Source: Paenibacillus profundus (GTDB lineage Bacteria > Bacillota > Bacilli > Paenibacillales > Paenibacillaceae). Taken from it: a DNA stretch of 32,478 nt. Positions 15,071 to 23,792 of this stretch are shown one piece after another. The number at the start of each line of letters is the position of its first letter. The first letter of the stretch is position 1. Location: contig NZ_JAJNBZ010000014.1 in the NCBI RefSeq assembly GCF_021369635.1, positions 1-32,478 on the forward strand, given 5' to 3'. The position numbers and the translations under genes are program-made. Below the pieces are notes generated by a model. The model was given only the letters and a program-made list of their open reading frames with translations, was not told the origin of the DNA and did no database searches.

Positions 15071-16207
15071 TTAATCGTGCTGTTCCGGTCTGTAACTTAC
15101 ATACATGCACTTCAGTTCATTAACGATGCGCGATAGAGAATAGGTCTGCTTCGCTTTCGCCCAGGCGGCCCGCGCCAGCTCATAACGGAACGAGCCGTCC
15201 GTCATGACCCGCTCCAACGCATTGCTTAGCGCTATCGGATCATCCGGCGGCACAAGCAGCCCGTTCACGCCGTCATCGATCTGTTCGGCAATGCCGCCCA
15301 CGTTCGTGCCCACGAGCGCCAACCAGCACAACGCTGCTTCTGCGAACACAGAACCGAACGCCTCCGCACGCGAAGGCAGCACAAAAATATCGGAGAACGG
15401 CATGAATTCCTCCGGATGCAGCATATAACCATAGAAGATTGTCTCCTCGTATATGCACAATTCCTGCGCCAAGTGTTCCAGCTCTTCTCGAATCGGCCCG
15501 TCACCTATAATATGCAGCACATAGGCATGACCTCTCCGCTTCAGTTCGGCGCACGCATGCAGCAGCACATCCAGCCCTTTGGCAGGTACGAGCCGGCATA
15601 CAACAATAAGCTGCGGAACGGTGTTATCATGCGCAATCGGCTTGAATCGCTTCTCATCGAACCCGTTCGGCAGCACGCCAATACGTTCGGGATGGCTGAC
15701 ATAAGGCGAGACGTAGTCAAGGAACGACTTCGATACGGTCATCATCTGATCCACGCATTCTTCCAACTCACGATATAGCGAGGTCAAGAAGCGGTGCTCC
15801 AACCCGCCTGCTTCAATCTTTCCGTTCAGAATCAACTCCCGCTCGAAGCTGGAATGCAGCGTCATGATAACAGGCGTATCGGGATATAGCTGCTTCATGA
15901 CCAGTCCCGCTATCGGGTGATGGGCATGTATCAGGTCGTACGATTTCGATAACCGGAGCTTACACCACCATACGTAATCTTTATACGTTTGCATATATTT
16001 TTGCACGGTTGGACTTGCTTCGTACTGCGTCCAATCGAACGTCATAAACCGGACATCCTCTTGTCCTTTTCCCCGAATGCGCTTCGGCAGTGAGAACAAT
16101 TCCATTTCCCAATTCGGCGTTTGAAACCGATCCAATATATAAGGAACCATGGAAGACACGCCTCCCGGTTGTTCAGGCGGGAAAAATAAGGCTTGTAATA
16201 TGTTCAT
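15071..16207 (-). CDS. GT4-family glycosyltransferase
   Basis: A 378-aa GT-B fold retaining glycosyltransferase, family 4. The N-terminal domain begins MNILQALFFPPEQPGGVSS (G-G loop for the acceptor side) and contains DLIHAHHPIAG. The C-terminal nucleotide-sugar domain has VCRLVPAKGLDVLLHA, HIIGDGPIREELE, and the EX7E motif E282-AFGSVFA-E290, followed by GGIAEQIDDGVNGLLVPPDD. The start at 16207 lies 8 nt after AAAGGAGG; a longer in-frame start upstream would overlap that site. It is divergent to the cyclase gene and upstream of yhaO on the same strand with a 169-nt gap. Likely cytoplasmic or membrane-attached, making a glycolipid or cell-surface glycan; donor and acceptor unknown. Confidence 0.92.
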   Translation of the reverse strand: MNILQALFFPPEQPGGVSSMVPYILDRFQTPNWEMELFSLPKRIRGKGQEDVRFMTFDWTQYEASPTVQKYMQTYKDYVWWCKLRLSKSYDLIHAHHPIAGLVMKQLYPDTPVIMTLHSSFERELILNGKIEAGGLEHRFLTSLYRELEECVDQMMTVSKSFLDYVSPYVSHPERIGVLPNGFDEKRFKPIAHDNTVPQLIVVCRLVPAKGLDVLLHACAELKRRGHAYVLHIIGDGPIREELEHLAQELCIYEETIFYGYMLHPEEFMPFSDIFVLPSRAEAFGSVFAEAALCWLALVGTNVGGIAEQIDDGVNGLLVPPDDPIALSNALERVMTDGSFRYELARAAWAKAKQTYSLSRIVNELKCMYVSYRPEQHD

Positions 16208-16308
16208 GTCTTGCGCCTCCTTTATGTTCGCGCTTTTCGCCACCTAACGTTTATGATATATTAGAACATATGTTTCAGTAAAGAACCTAAACTACGGAGT
16301 AACTCAAT

Positions 16309-17484
16309 ATGATTCAAGCTGCAATCCCCTTTTCAGAAGTAAGTCAGGTTGTAGAAATGACGTCAGCCTGCATGCTCTATATCATTTTCATCATGTTTCT
16401 AATGGCAATTCGTCTTTATTCCCGCCAGCGTTCCAATACTTATATTTTACTGATGACCTCTTTTGTGATCATGGCTGCGGAACGATCGCTTGATTTAGTG
16501 AATGTATCTTGGCTGCAGCAGGATTCCCATGAAATATTCGTAGGGAGAACCGCATTGCAAGCGTTTTCTTTTGTGTTTGTAAATATGTCCATTCTGCGGA
16601 TGTACAAACGCTCCACCCGAGGCTCGCGGTTGCAATTCGGCTTTCTGTTGCTCTGCATTCCAGCAATAGCCGTATTATCACATCTGCTGACATCCCACTC
16701 GGTGTCACCATTCTTTCATGCGTTGCCGCTCATCGTTTATCATATGATCATTACCATCTATTGCTATACGGTGATTGCCCCGCGCATCGGCCAACAAGTC
16801 AAATACGTATGCAGCTTGGCGGCGCACTTTGCCATGCTTCTGCTCGTAACTGTCAATGCCACATGGTTTGAAAGCTCAAATGCTTTCATTCTTATCTTGG
16901 AACGCCTGCTGCCGCTTATCTATTACACGCTTCTGTTCTTTATTCTGTTCGAGCGCGTGGTGGAACTGCTGCACTCGACATACCGGACGTCCATCACTGA
17001 TGGTCTAACTGGGCTATTCAATCGCAGGTACGTATTGAAGGTTATGCGCCAATACATTCGAAATGAATACAAAATTTCGTTCATTTTCTGTGATATCGAT
17101 AATTTCAAGAAGGTAAACGATACGTTTGGTCACGACCAGGCCGATGAAATATTGAAGCAGACCTCCCTCATCATGCGCGAAGAAATTGACGATTACGGCA
17201 TTACCGGACGGTTCGGCGGCGAAGAATTGATCGGGCTCATTCTGCATCGGAATGCACGCACGGATCAGATTGCCGAGAAGATACGTCAGCGCGTAGAGAC
17301 CGAGACTAGTGTCACGATCAGCATCGGCATCAGCAATCTCCGCAAACATATGACGGCCGAGGATTTGATCCGCGAGGCCGATCAGGCAATGTATTATTCC
17401 AAGACGAACGGCAAAAATCGGGTGACCGCTTTCCAATCCGTATACAGCGCCTCTTACGCTCCCCGATCTCGGGCTAAACGTTGA
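16309..17484 (+). CDS. Membrane-bound diguanylate cyclase (GGDEF domain)
   Basis: A 391-aa protein with six or seven hydrophobic segments over residues 15-215, then a GGDEF domain from about 225. The domain reads DGLTGLFNRRYVLKVM, then FIFCDIDNFKKVNDTFGHDQ (metal-binding Asp and Asn/Asp nucleotide contacts present) and GRFGGEELIGLI with the active motif GGEEL at 303-307. GGEEF is a functional variant; Leu in the last place is less common. No RxxD inhibitory site precedes it, so feedback by c-di-GMP is not expected. Likely makes c-di-GMP in response to a signal sensed by the membrane part. CGGAGT precedes the ATG by 8 nt. Followed by a strong terminator. Confidence 0.9.
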   Translation: MIQAAIPFSEVSQVVEMTSACMLYIIFIMFLMAIRLYSRQRSNTYILLMTSFVIMAAERSLDLVNVSWLQQDSHEIFVGRTALQAFSFVFVNMSILRMYKRSTRGSRLQFGFLLLCIPAIAVLSHLLTSHSVSPFFHALPLIVYHMIITIYCYTVIAPRIGQQVKYVCSLAAHFAMLLLVTVNATWFESSNAFILILERLLPLIYYTLLFFILFERVVELLHSTYRTSITDGLTGLFNRRYVLKVMRQYIRNEYKISFIFCDIDNFKKVNDTFGHDQADEILKQTSLIMREEIDDYGITGRFGGEELIGLILHRNARTDQIAEKIRQRVETETSVTISIGISNLRKHMTAEDLIREADQAMYYSKTNGKNRVTAFQSVYSASYAPRSRAKR

Positions 17485-17496
17485 CCATACAACAAA

Positions 17497-17548
17497 GGGG
17501 GTTGTCCCAAAAGGTTGAATAACCTGTAGGACAGTCCCCGTTTTCTTT
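17497..17548 (+). terminator. Long hairpin terminator after the cyclase gene
   Basis: GGGGGTTGTCC and GGACAGTCCCC pair over 11 bp with two G-U pairs; inside, AGGTT-gaat-AACCT adds a second stem; then GTTTTCTTTG. Lies 13 nt after the cyclase stop. Confidence 0.75.
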
Positions 17549-17884
17549 GCTGAAGGGCGGGGAGTATATAGCTGAAAAGCAGCCAGATCCACTGTACAAA
17601 TTACAGTCTGCATGCCGTTGGGCCGCCCAAATCGTACATTCTGCTGTACATTTTCCAATGGTGCTTGCTTCCGGAAGAAAGTTGAGTTGCTCTGCATGCG
17701 TTACAAGCAGCAGGCACGTGAAAAGCTGCATTAGCGAGGCAGGCTGTGCGCTCTCCGTCTGGGCGGATGATAGATTGATCCAGAGGCAGAGCTTGTCCAT
17801 CATTTACTCAAGAAAGTGAAACCCCGGCAAAACGAAAAATAGTGAAGCAGGAATAGCCCCTGCCTCACCATTTATGAAAGCCGC
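17549..17884. other. Non-coding interval between convergent genes
   Basis: Open frames exist on both strands here (for example 17547-17819 plus and 17474-17803 minus), but they lack ribosome sites, overlap the cyclase terminator and show no family resemblance. I see no supported gene, repeat or RNA. Confidence 0.4.
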
Positions 17885-18643
17885 TTATTGCACGTCTCTC
17901 TTCTTAAATACAACTATCGAAATGCCAAGCAGCACAATCATATAGATCGCATAGATGGTGATGCTGTAGCCAAACGAAGCGCCCTTAAATGGCAGCGTAT
18001 CGCCCGTAAAATACGGCTTCCAGTCCAGGTTCGGGAAGATAAGGAACTTGTACCAGCTCTTGCTTGATAGGAAAACGATGGACGAACCAAGGACCCATTT
18101 CAAAATAATAGGTATCGTAATCGACAATCCTAAGCTGTGCGTCAGAACCGCAGTCGTAAAGGCAACCAGCGCATAGAACAGCACGTTCGGAAGGCTGAGC
18201 GCCATATCGCTTACAATCTGCATCAGCTTGACGTCGGCCGGGATGATATTAAAGAAGATGGCTCCTAACGTCAATCCAATAAACAAGGTAACCATGTAGA
18301 CCACTAGCAAAATAAGAAATATATTGACGAGCTTCGACATTAGCACCATCGTCCGGCTCGCTGGGCGAATCAGGATTTGCTTAATGGTTCCGTCTTTGTA
18401 CTCATCCGTTATAATCTGAGCCGACACCACCATAATAAAGATGCTCGTTAGCGCACTTGACACGAAATGGACGTCGCTTGTAAAGGAGATGAATGAATAG
18501 GGCTGATCTTTAAAAATAAAAAAGCGCATTACAACGGCTAACAGCAAGGAAATGACGGTGATGAACGCGTAATAGTAAGGGACCTGCCGTTTACTGTTCA
18601 CTTTCATCCATTCATTTTGCACAAGGGATACGAAATATCTCAT
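17885..18643 (-). CDS. ABC-2 type exporter permease
   Basis: A 252-aa six-helix membrane protein of the ABC-2 (BcrB/NatB-like) type. It begins RYFVSLVQNEWMKVNSKRQ, the usual amphipathic N-terminus before TM1; then IITDEYKDGTIKQILIRPAS, the coupling-helix motif DEYxxGTIKxxLxxPxSR typical of this family; then four further hydrophobic segments. The C-terminus ends FKKRDVQ, also common. Its ATG overlaps the stop of the ATPase gene (ATGA), so the two are coupled. Together they form a simple exporter of unknown substrate; relatives confer bacitracin or lantibiotic resistance or Na+ export. Confidence 0.9.
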   Translation of the reverse strand: MRYFVSLVQNEWMKVNSKRQVPYYYAFITVISLLLAVVMRFFIFKDQPYSFISFTSDVHFVSSALTSIFIMVVSAQIITDEYKDGTIKQILIRPASRTMVLMSKLVNIFLILLVVYMVTLFIGLTLGAIFFNIIPADVKLMQIVSDMALSLPNVLFYALVAFTTAVLTHSLGLSITIPIILKWVLGSSIVFLSSKSWYKFLIFPNLDWKPYFTGDTLPFKGASFGYSITIYAIYMIVLLGISIVVFKKRDVQ

Positions 18644-19569
18644 TCGATACGGCCTCCTTTCGTCATGGACAAGAACGTGTCCTCCAGAGTCGGAGCAACC
18701 GTACGCACCTCATATATAGCGACTCCATGCTGCACAAGATGTTCTACCACCTTCGGAATATCTTCTCTCAATAGTTCAACGGTGAGCGCCCCGCCTTCTC
18801 CTAGCGAAGCTGACCATGTAGTGGATGCAAGCGCAGCAAGCGCTTTGTCTGGCTCACTCACATCGAAATGAATGGCCTTCGGTACAGATGCAGCACCGTC
18901 CGCATTCGGATCCATTGCACGCTCGCCAATGAATTTTCCATTCTGGATAATGAGAACTCGATCACACATAAGCTCGATTTCAGACAACAAATGGCTAGAT
19001 ACGAGAATCGAAATGTTCTCTTTCTTCGCAAGATGGCGCAAGTAATCACGGAGTTCGCGAATTCCCGCAGGATCAAGCCCGTTCGTAGGCTCGTCCAATA
19101 TAAGAATAGATGGATTATGCAGCAGAGCCTGAGCGACGCCTAGACGCTGACGCATCCCCAGCGAATAATTTTTCACCTTTTTATCCAGCGCATTCTCCAA
19201 GTCAACGAGCTTCACAATTTCTTGAATCCGTTCTTCCCGAATCGCCTTGCCGCTCATGCGCGCGAAATGGATAAGATTTTTCCGTCCGGTCATAAATTTA
19301 TACAGCTCCGGATTTTCGACGATAGCGCCAACATTCGCCATTGCCTTCGCGCGATTGGTCCGAATGTTATGACCTTCGATGACGATATCACCGTTCGTCA
19401 TCGACATCAGTCCTACGATCATCCGAATCGTTGTTGTTTTGCCGGCTCCGTTCGGACCGAGAAATCCGTATACTTCCCCGCGGCGAACGCTGAACGACAA
19501 ATCATCGATAATCGTCTTGCCTTTTATTTTTTTCGTGACATTCTTTAGTTCCACCACGACATCGTTCAT
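18640..19569 (-). CDS. ABC transporter ATP-binding protein (BcrA/NatA-like)
   Basis: A 309-aa ATPase. Walker A GPNGAGKT at 38-45, Q-loop region GAIVENPELYKFMTGRKNL, signature YSLGMRQRLGVAQALLHN, Walker B ILILDEPTNGLDP and H-loop LVSSHLLSE are all present. A C-terminal extension of about 90 residues is typical of BcrA/NatA/CcmA-like drug-export ATPases. The ATG at 19569 follows AAAGGAG by 11 nt; a TTG seven codons upstream would overlap that site and is rejected. The permease follows with a four-base overlap. Energises export; substrate unknown. A 17-nt motif at 19766-19782 upstream recurs upstream of the second ABC operon in this window. Confidence 0.93.
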   Translation of the reverse strand: MNDVVVELKNVTKKIKGKTIIDDLSFSVRRGEVYGFLGPNGAGKTTTIRMIVGLMSMTNGDIVIEGHNIRTNRAKAMANVGAIVENPELYKFMTGRKNLIHFARMSGKAIREERIQEIVKLVDLENALDKKVKNYSLGMRQRLGVAQALLHNPSILILDEPTNGLDPAGIRELRDYLRHLAKKENISILVSSHLLSEIELMCDRVLIIQNGKFIGERAMDPNADGAASVPKAIHFDVSEPDKALAALASTTWSASLGEGGALTVELLREDIPKVVEHLVQHGVAIYEVRTVAPTLEDTFLSMTKGGRIE

Positions 19570-19590
19570 CAAGCACTTCACTCCTTTCAA

Positions 19591-20285
19591 ATTAAACCTT
19601 CATCATTTCATCACTTTTAGAGATTGTTCAAAAAGCCCCTTTATGAACACGCACTTTTTATCTGTTTACCCCTGTCAGATTGTTTCCATGCGTTTCGTTA
19701 ACCGCAAAGCTTACTCTGCCATTTATTCCATACGTAACGACCTGAAACAACGTTTCGTATTTTCGACTTACATTATTGTCACCTAAGGAGTGCCCTTCGA
19801 CAAGTGTTCAGCATTTCTTTCATCTCTTTTCAGCAGCGTTGCATTAACTTTTTATGCTCAACAAAGAATTGGTTTTTTTCAATTGAAACTAATATATTTC
19901 ACATTTTAATTCTGCGCTCATGACCAAAAAAGTAAGGGGGCTATGAAAGCAAGTAGCGGACTATTCGTTCATGCTGCATCGGCCTCCTAAATCATAATGT
20001 CCTAATTACAGTGAGGTATATTATTCCAGATAACCGTCTTGGGTTTAGTCTATTATTAGACTTAAGTCGAGTGAGTAAGCTGGATTATCTCGATCGCACT
20101 GGAGAAGGGAACAAAAACTAAGCGACCGATCCCTGTATCAACCAAGAAGTGTCGCCCCCTTGAGAGGCAGAATCCCTTTTACATTTCAATTTCCGTTGCA
20201 TGAGTATCTTTTTGTCCGGTAAAATAATAAGGCAATTTTATTTTTAATTCCTTTTTGCACATTCTACTATACAAGGAGTTGTACG
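19591..20285. other. Gene-free interval with repeat copies
   Basis: About 700 bp without a supported gene between the ABC-2 operon and rsmF. It contains a TGTTCAAAAAG repeat copy (19625-19635), the shared 17-nt motif (19766-19782), a small inverted repeat AGTCTA-ttat-TAGACT near 20048, and a 15-codon frame with a ribosome site (ATG 19943, MKASSGLFVHAASAS) that I do not trust as a gene. Promoters for both flanking genes must lie here, but I see no near-consensus pair. Confidence 0.4.
19766..19782. promoter_or_regulatory. 17-nt motif, copy 1 (shared with 26391-26407)
   Basis: ACTTACATTATTGTCAC on the plus strand, identical to the copy at 26391-26407. It lies about 200 nt upstream of the ABC-2 operon start, in the reverse orientation relative to that operon. 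Could be a regulator site or part of a dispersed repeat. Confidence 0.3.
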
Positions 20286-21743
20286 ATGTCACCATCACCA
20301 TTACCCCAACTGCCGCAGCACTATATCCAGCAAATGGAGCAGTTGCTCGGCCAAGAAGCCGACGCATTTTTGCACAGCTATGACGCGCAGAGGGCTTTCG
20401 GCTTAAGGGTGAATTCTGTCAAATGGGAGCACCATGCCGCTGCGCGCGAACTCACAACGCAGCAATTCCAATTGCGGTCCGTACCTTGGTGCGAAGAAGG
20501 CTTTTATTATGATGAACATTCGCGTCCAGGCAAGCACCCATATCATGCCGCTGGCTTGTATTATATCCAAGAACCGTCCGCCATGTCTGCGGTGGCGCTG
20601 CTGGATCCGCAGCCAGGGGAATTCATTTTGGACCTGGCAGCCGCCCCAGGAGGGAAATCGACGCAGATCGCCGGCCGCATGCGGGGGGAAGGCGTACTCG
20701 TCGCGAACGAGATCCATCCGCAGCGTGCGAAGATTCTCGCCGAAAATATCGAGCGCATGGGCATTGCCAACGCTATCGTCACACAAGCGGATCCGCACTC
20801 GCTAGCAGCCAGATTTCCATTGGCCTTCGATCGAATTATGCTCGATGCCCCGTGTTCCGGAGAAGGGATGTTCCGCAAAGACCCTAGTGCCATAGAGGAA
20901 TGGTCCCCTCTCCATGTGGAAGCCTGCGCTGCGCGGCAATGGGACATTATTCAAGCAGCAGTCACCATGCTCAAGGCGGGAGGCACGATCGCTTATTCCA
21001 CCTGTACGTTCAATCGCAGGGAGAACGAAGACATCGTAGAGAAATGGCTTGCCGCTTATCCCGAATTCCAGCTTGTAAGAACAGAACGGATTTGGCCGCA
21101 CCTTGCAGAGGGGGAGGGGCATTTCGTGGCCGTATTTCAGAAGACGTCCGATGGATTAGAAGACGTGCTTGAACAGCACGCTGTCTCGAACTCAATCCGA
21201 GCTTCTGCCAAGTCAACAGGTCGACGCTCCAGCTCGGGCCATTCGGAGCGCGGGACATCCCGAACAGCAGATGTTAACAACTCGTTCAGACAGTTCGAAG
21301 CATGGGCAGGGGACCATCTTCCTGACTTCTCCCTTCCTCCAGGGACGCCGCTGCTGTTCGGCGAAGAGCTGTACTGGCTGCCGCAAGGCAATGCTGCTGC
21401 GTCCGTCTTCCTGGACAACGGAGCGGCATTAGACCGATTGCGCGTGCCACGTGCCGGTCTCCATCTCGCCCATATGCGGAAGAATCGGATTGAACCCGCG
21501 CACGCCTTGGCACTGGCGTGCATTACGGGTGGACAAGCAGCACATACGTTGCAAGCGACAGCAGATGATACGCGGATTCGCGCCTTTCTCAGAGGAGAAT
21601 CGATTGCATTGTCATCAGATTCCGAGTCTGTCCGGACTAAGGGCTGGATGCTCGTTACCGTCGACGGATTACCGTTGGGCTGGGGCAAAGCGTCCGATGG
21701 CATGTTGAAGAATCATTACCCCAAAGGGCTTCGTTCCTTATAG
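20286..21743 (+). CDS. rsmF: RsmF-like 16S rRNA (cytosine-C5) methyltransferase, paralog 1
   Basis: A 485-aa RsmB/NOP-type m5C RNA methyltransferase with an RsmF C-terminal region. AdoMet site LDLAAAPGGKSTQIA near residue 115; catalytic pair C190 in DAPCSGEGMFRKDP and C240 in YSTCTFNRRENED, both needed in this family. GKHPYHAAGLYYIQEPSA is the conserved block before the fold. The C-terminal half after a Ser/Arg linker (~300-330) resembles the RsmF RNA-binding and PUA-like domains (FGEELYWLP; GWMLVTVDGLPLGWGK). The ATG follows AAGGAG by 7 nt. Size matches E. coli RsmF (479 aa). A second paralog sits 2.8 kb downstream on the other strand. The target nucleotide (C1407 in E. coli) is inferred. 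Confidence 0.9.
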   Translation: MSPSPLPQLPQHYIQQMEQLLGQEADAFLHSYDAQRAFGLRVNSVKWEHHAAARELTTQQFQLRSVPWCEEGFYYDEHSRPGKHPYHAAGLYYIQEPSAMSAVALLDPQPGEFILDLAAAPGGKSTQIAGRMRGEGVLVANEIHPQRAKILAENIERMGIANAIVTQADPHSLAARFPLAFDRIMLDAPCSGEGMFRKDPSAIEEWSPLHVEACAARQWDIIQAAVTMLKAGGTIAYSTCTFNRRENEDIVEKWLAAYPEFQLVRTERIWPHLAEGEGHFVAVFQKTSDGLEDVLEQHAVSNSIRASAKSTGRRSSSGHSERGTSRTADVNNSFRQFEAWAGDHLPDFSLPPGTPLLFGEELYWLPQGNAAASVFLDNGAALDRLRVPRAGLHLAHMRKNRIEPAHALALACITGGQAAHTLQATADDTRIRAFLRGESIALSSDSESVRTKGWMLVTVDGLPLGWGKASDGMLKNHYPKGLRSL

Positions 21744-21795
21744 AGTTGTTCAAAGAGCCGCCTATTGAGCACGTAGTATAACACGTATTAATACT

Positions 21796-21861
21796 AAAAA
21801 ACCGCTATCCTTGCAGACACGATGCTCCATACGAAGCTTTGTTTCTGCAAGGCTAACGGTT
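21796..21861 (-). terminator. Long imperfect hairpin terminator of the 252-aa unknown gene
   Basis: AACCGCTATCCTTGCAGA (21800-21817) pairs with TCTGCAAGGCTAACGGTT (21844-21861) with two mismatches; on the minus strand it is followed by a six-U run (A6 at 21796-21801). It also faces the end of rsmF and may serve both. Confidence 0.75.
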
Positions 21862-21867
21862 CGTTTC

Positions 21868-22626
21868 TTAAGACGAATGGCAATACATCAACAGTTCGTC
21901 GATAATCTCATTACGGAACATCATCGTCAGATGGAGCACATCAAAGCTTTGCTCCTCAGCTAGCTGCTTGACGAGCGCTTTTGCGATTACTTCACGCTCG
22001 GCACAAGTACCTGGCACGCGAAAATCGATGTAGCCAGCCAACTGTTCCCCATCGGTACTGACGGTCGCGGCACCGATCGGCAACGATCCGCTTGCATCGC
22101 TGTACAGATCATACAGAAGCGCATTCCCGTCGTCACGAGCTAGCACGACATGAATGTGAGCATTCGCTTCTCCGATCAAGCGCTTAGGCTGCGCGACGAT
22201 GTCAGAACGGTCGCCAAGCGTCTCATCCGATGTTGTACAACAGGCAGAAGAAGTTATGACTAAGGCTGTCGGCTCCATTTCATATTGTTCATACTCCATT
22301 TCATAAGTGCCCGCTTCGTCCTCGTATTCACCTTTTTCTTCGTCACCCGCCACGATCCGCCGCACTTGCCCTAGCACGAACACGACTTCGAAATCAGCCG
22401 CTCCCAATGCTTCGGCCACATGACGGACATACCGCTCAATGTTTTGCTCCACAATAACAAGCGACTCGTCTTGACATGCTTGCGCATCAATGATAAATGA
22501 CCCTTGCAGCCGTTCTTGTTCACGATATAATAACGATAATACACCGACATAGGTGCCTTGCCACAGAACGTCTATCGCTTCTCCGCTCATCGTTCTGAAA
22601 TCCGGCCGCAGTTGAACCTCTGCCAT
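21868..22626 (-). CDS. Hypothetical protein (252 aa), acidic
   Basis: A 252-aa soluble, strongly acidic protein with no signal peptide or membrane segment. Two regions look like related alpha/beta domains: residues ~1-90 (LYREQERLQGSFIIDAQA, IERYVRHVAEALGAADFEVV) and ~140-250 (HIHVVLARDDGNALLYDLY, FDVLHLTMMFRNEIIDELL), joined by a Glu/Tyr-rich linker (YEDEAGTYEMEYEQYEMEP) and a CC pair. I know no family. Three in-frame ATGs lie near the start; 22626 is 7 nt after GGAGGT, 22629 is 4 nt, and 22641 overlaps the site, so 22626 is chosen with 22629 possible. Ends at a strong terminator. Confidence 0.75.
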   Translation of the reverse strand: MAEVQLRPDFRTMSGEAIDVLWQGTYVGVLSLLYREQERLQGSFIIDAQACQDESLVIVEQNIERYVRHVAEALGAADFEVVFVLGQVRRIVAGDEEKGEYEDEAGTYEMEYEQYEMEPTALVITSSACCTTSDETLGDRSDIVAQPKRLIGEANAHIHVVLARDDGNALLYDLYSDASGSLPIGAATVSTDGEQLAGYIDFRVPGTCAEREVIAKALVKQLAEEQSFDVLHLTMMFRNEIIDELLMYCHSS

Positions 22627-22641
22627 CATCCATACCTCCAT

Positions 22642-22955
22642 CCTGACGTTACCCTCTTCTACATCAAGAGTTTGGCATTAGGATTCCCGCTGCAATGATG
22701 GAACATGCGTCCAAAATCATAGGTGAGGGCAATCGTCCATACGCGAACTAACCGATAGCATAGTATACAGTATACCGAATGACGTATGTTCCGCCGCATC
22801 CTCCAATTGCACGGAACCACGTGCCCTGCTTCGGTTCATTTTTCTGGTCATCGTTTCGCGCGCAATAAACAAAAAACGACACCACGCAGGCCGGGGAAAT
22901 GGTTTCCCCAGCCTTTTGTGATGCCATTGCGGACATGCATAGATGAAAATTCATG
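22642..22955. other. Intergenic region with terminator and doubtful small ORF
   Basis: Apart from the hairpin at 22888-22914 it holds a minus-strand open frame from GTG 22885 to the stop at 22748 (45 codons, ending IGGCGGTYVIRYTVYYAIG). It has protein-like text but no ribosome site, so I do not call a gene. The promoter for the 252-aa gene probably lies here; TATACT on the minus strand near 22770 is a possible -10. Confidence 0.3.
22888..22914 (-). terminator. Hairpin after the HAD phosphatase gene
   Basis: AGGC-c-GGGGAAA-tgg-TTTCCCC-a-GCCT, an 11-bp stem with one mismatch, 42 nt beyond the HAD stop. On the minus strand the U-rich tract comes only ten bases later; on the plus strand TTTTG follows directly. 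Orientation is uncertain. Confidence 0.5.
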
Positions 22956-23756
22956 TTACGACAAACAATGTTTGCGAAGCGCCTCATGCACACCGTCTTC
23001 GTTGTTGGACAAGGTCACATCTTGCGCAGCTGCCTTCACTTCCAATGGTGAATTGTCCATGGCAACGCCCATGCCAGCGAATTGAATCATCGTCATGTCA
23101 TTGAAGTAGTTGCCGATCGCCAGCACCTGTTCACGCGGGATGCCGCGCCTATCGGCTAACTCCCGCAACGCGCTGCCCTTGGTCGCATCGCGATGCATGA
23201 TGTCAATGAAGAAATCGCCCGAACGGATGAAGTTGTGCTCATGCTTCCACAGCTTGAGCTCCTCCTCGACCTGATCCATCTGATCCTTCATCCCGCTCAT
23301 CGTCAGCTTGAGCGGCTCGTCTGTGAGCCCCTCCCACCCCGGGAACTGCTTCGGCTCGATAAGAAACTGACCGTAGACATCATGCATTTCCGGGGATAAC
23401 CCTTCCAGCTTGTCCACATATAGATCGAACGCGGTATTAATATCGAAGTGAACGTCGTTCTCACGGCAGTATTGAATGTACGGTTCAAGCCCCATGGGCG
23501 GGATTTCAAAACGATGGAGCACACGTCGTCCATTGGATGCGACCGTAGCTGCACCGTTATGCGTAATTACAATCCCTTCCAGACCCAATTCATCTAAATA
23601 AGGTAATGTGCTTATCGGACTGCGTCCCGTACAAAGCACGATTTCAATTCCTTGAGACGCGACCTCGCGAATCGTGTCCGCATTTTTAGCAGACAGCGAA
23701 TGGTCGTCATACAGCAAAGTCCCATCCATGTCTAAGGCGACGATACGATATTTCAT
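22956..23756 (-). CDS. Cof-type HAD-IIB phosphatase
   Basis: A 266-aa haloacid-dehalogenase superfamily hydrolase of the Cof (IIB) subfamily. Motif I ALDMDGTLL with nucleophile D9 and acid D11; motif II LCTGRS; motif III lysine in DATKGSALRELADRRG; motif IV GNYFNDMTM, where the first acidic residue usual in GDxxND is Asn but the second Asp is kept. A cap domain sits between II and III. Family members dephosphorylate sugar phosphates, FMN precursors or pyridoxal phosphate; the substrate is not told by sequence. Start at 23756 (MKYRIV) follows GAGAGGAGT at proper distance; an ATG six codons up overlaps that site. Last gene of the RsmF paralog 2-RsuA-HAD operon, 36 nt after rsuA. Confidence 0.92.
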   Translation of the reverse strand: MKYRIVALDMDGTLLYDDHSLSAKNADTIREVASQGIEIVLCTGRSPISTLPYLDELGLEGIVITHNGAATVASNGRRVLHRFEIPPMGLEPYIQYCRENDVHFDINTAFDLYVDKLEGLSPEMHDVYGQFLIEPKQFPGWEGLTDEPLKLTMSGMKDQMDQVEEELKLWKHEHNFIRSGDFFIDIMHRDATKGSALRELADRRGIPREQVLAIGNYFNDMTMIQFAGMGVAMDNSPLEVKAAAQDVTLSNNEDGVHEALRKHCLS

Positions 23757-23792
23757 ATGGTGCACTCCTCTCATTTCATAACCTTTTCAAGG

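Noticed and set aside
17014..17697. 227-codon minus-strand frame
   Set aside because: Antisense to the GGDEF domain and crosses the cyclase terminator; no family features.
17547..17819. 90-codon plus-strand frame after the cyclase terminator
   Set aside because: TTG start inside the terminator tail, no ribosome site and no recognisable domain.
19943..19990. 15-codon peptide MKASSGLFVHAASAS with a ribosome site
   Set aside because: Too short to support, no export signal or partner receptor nearby; likely chance.
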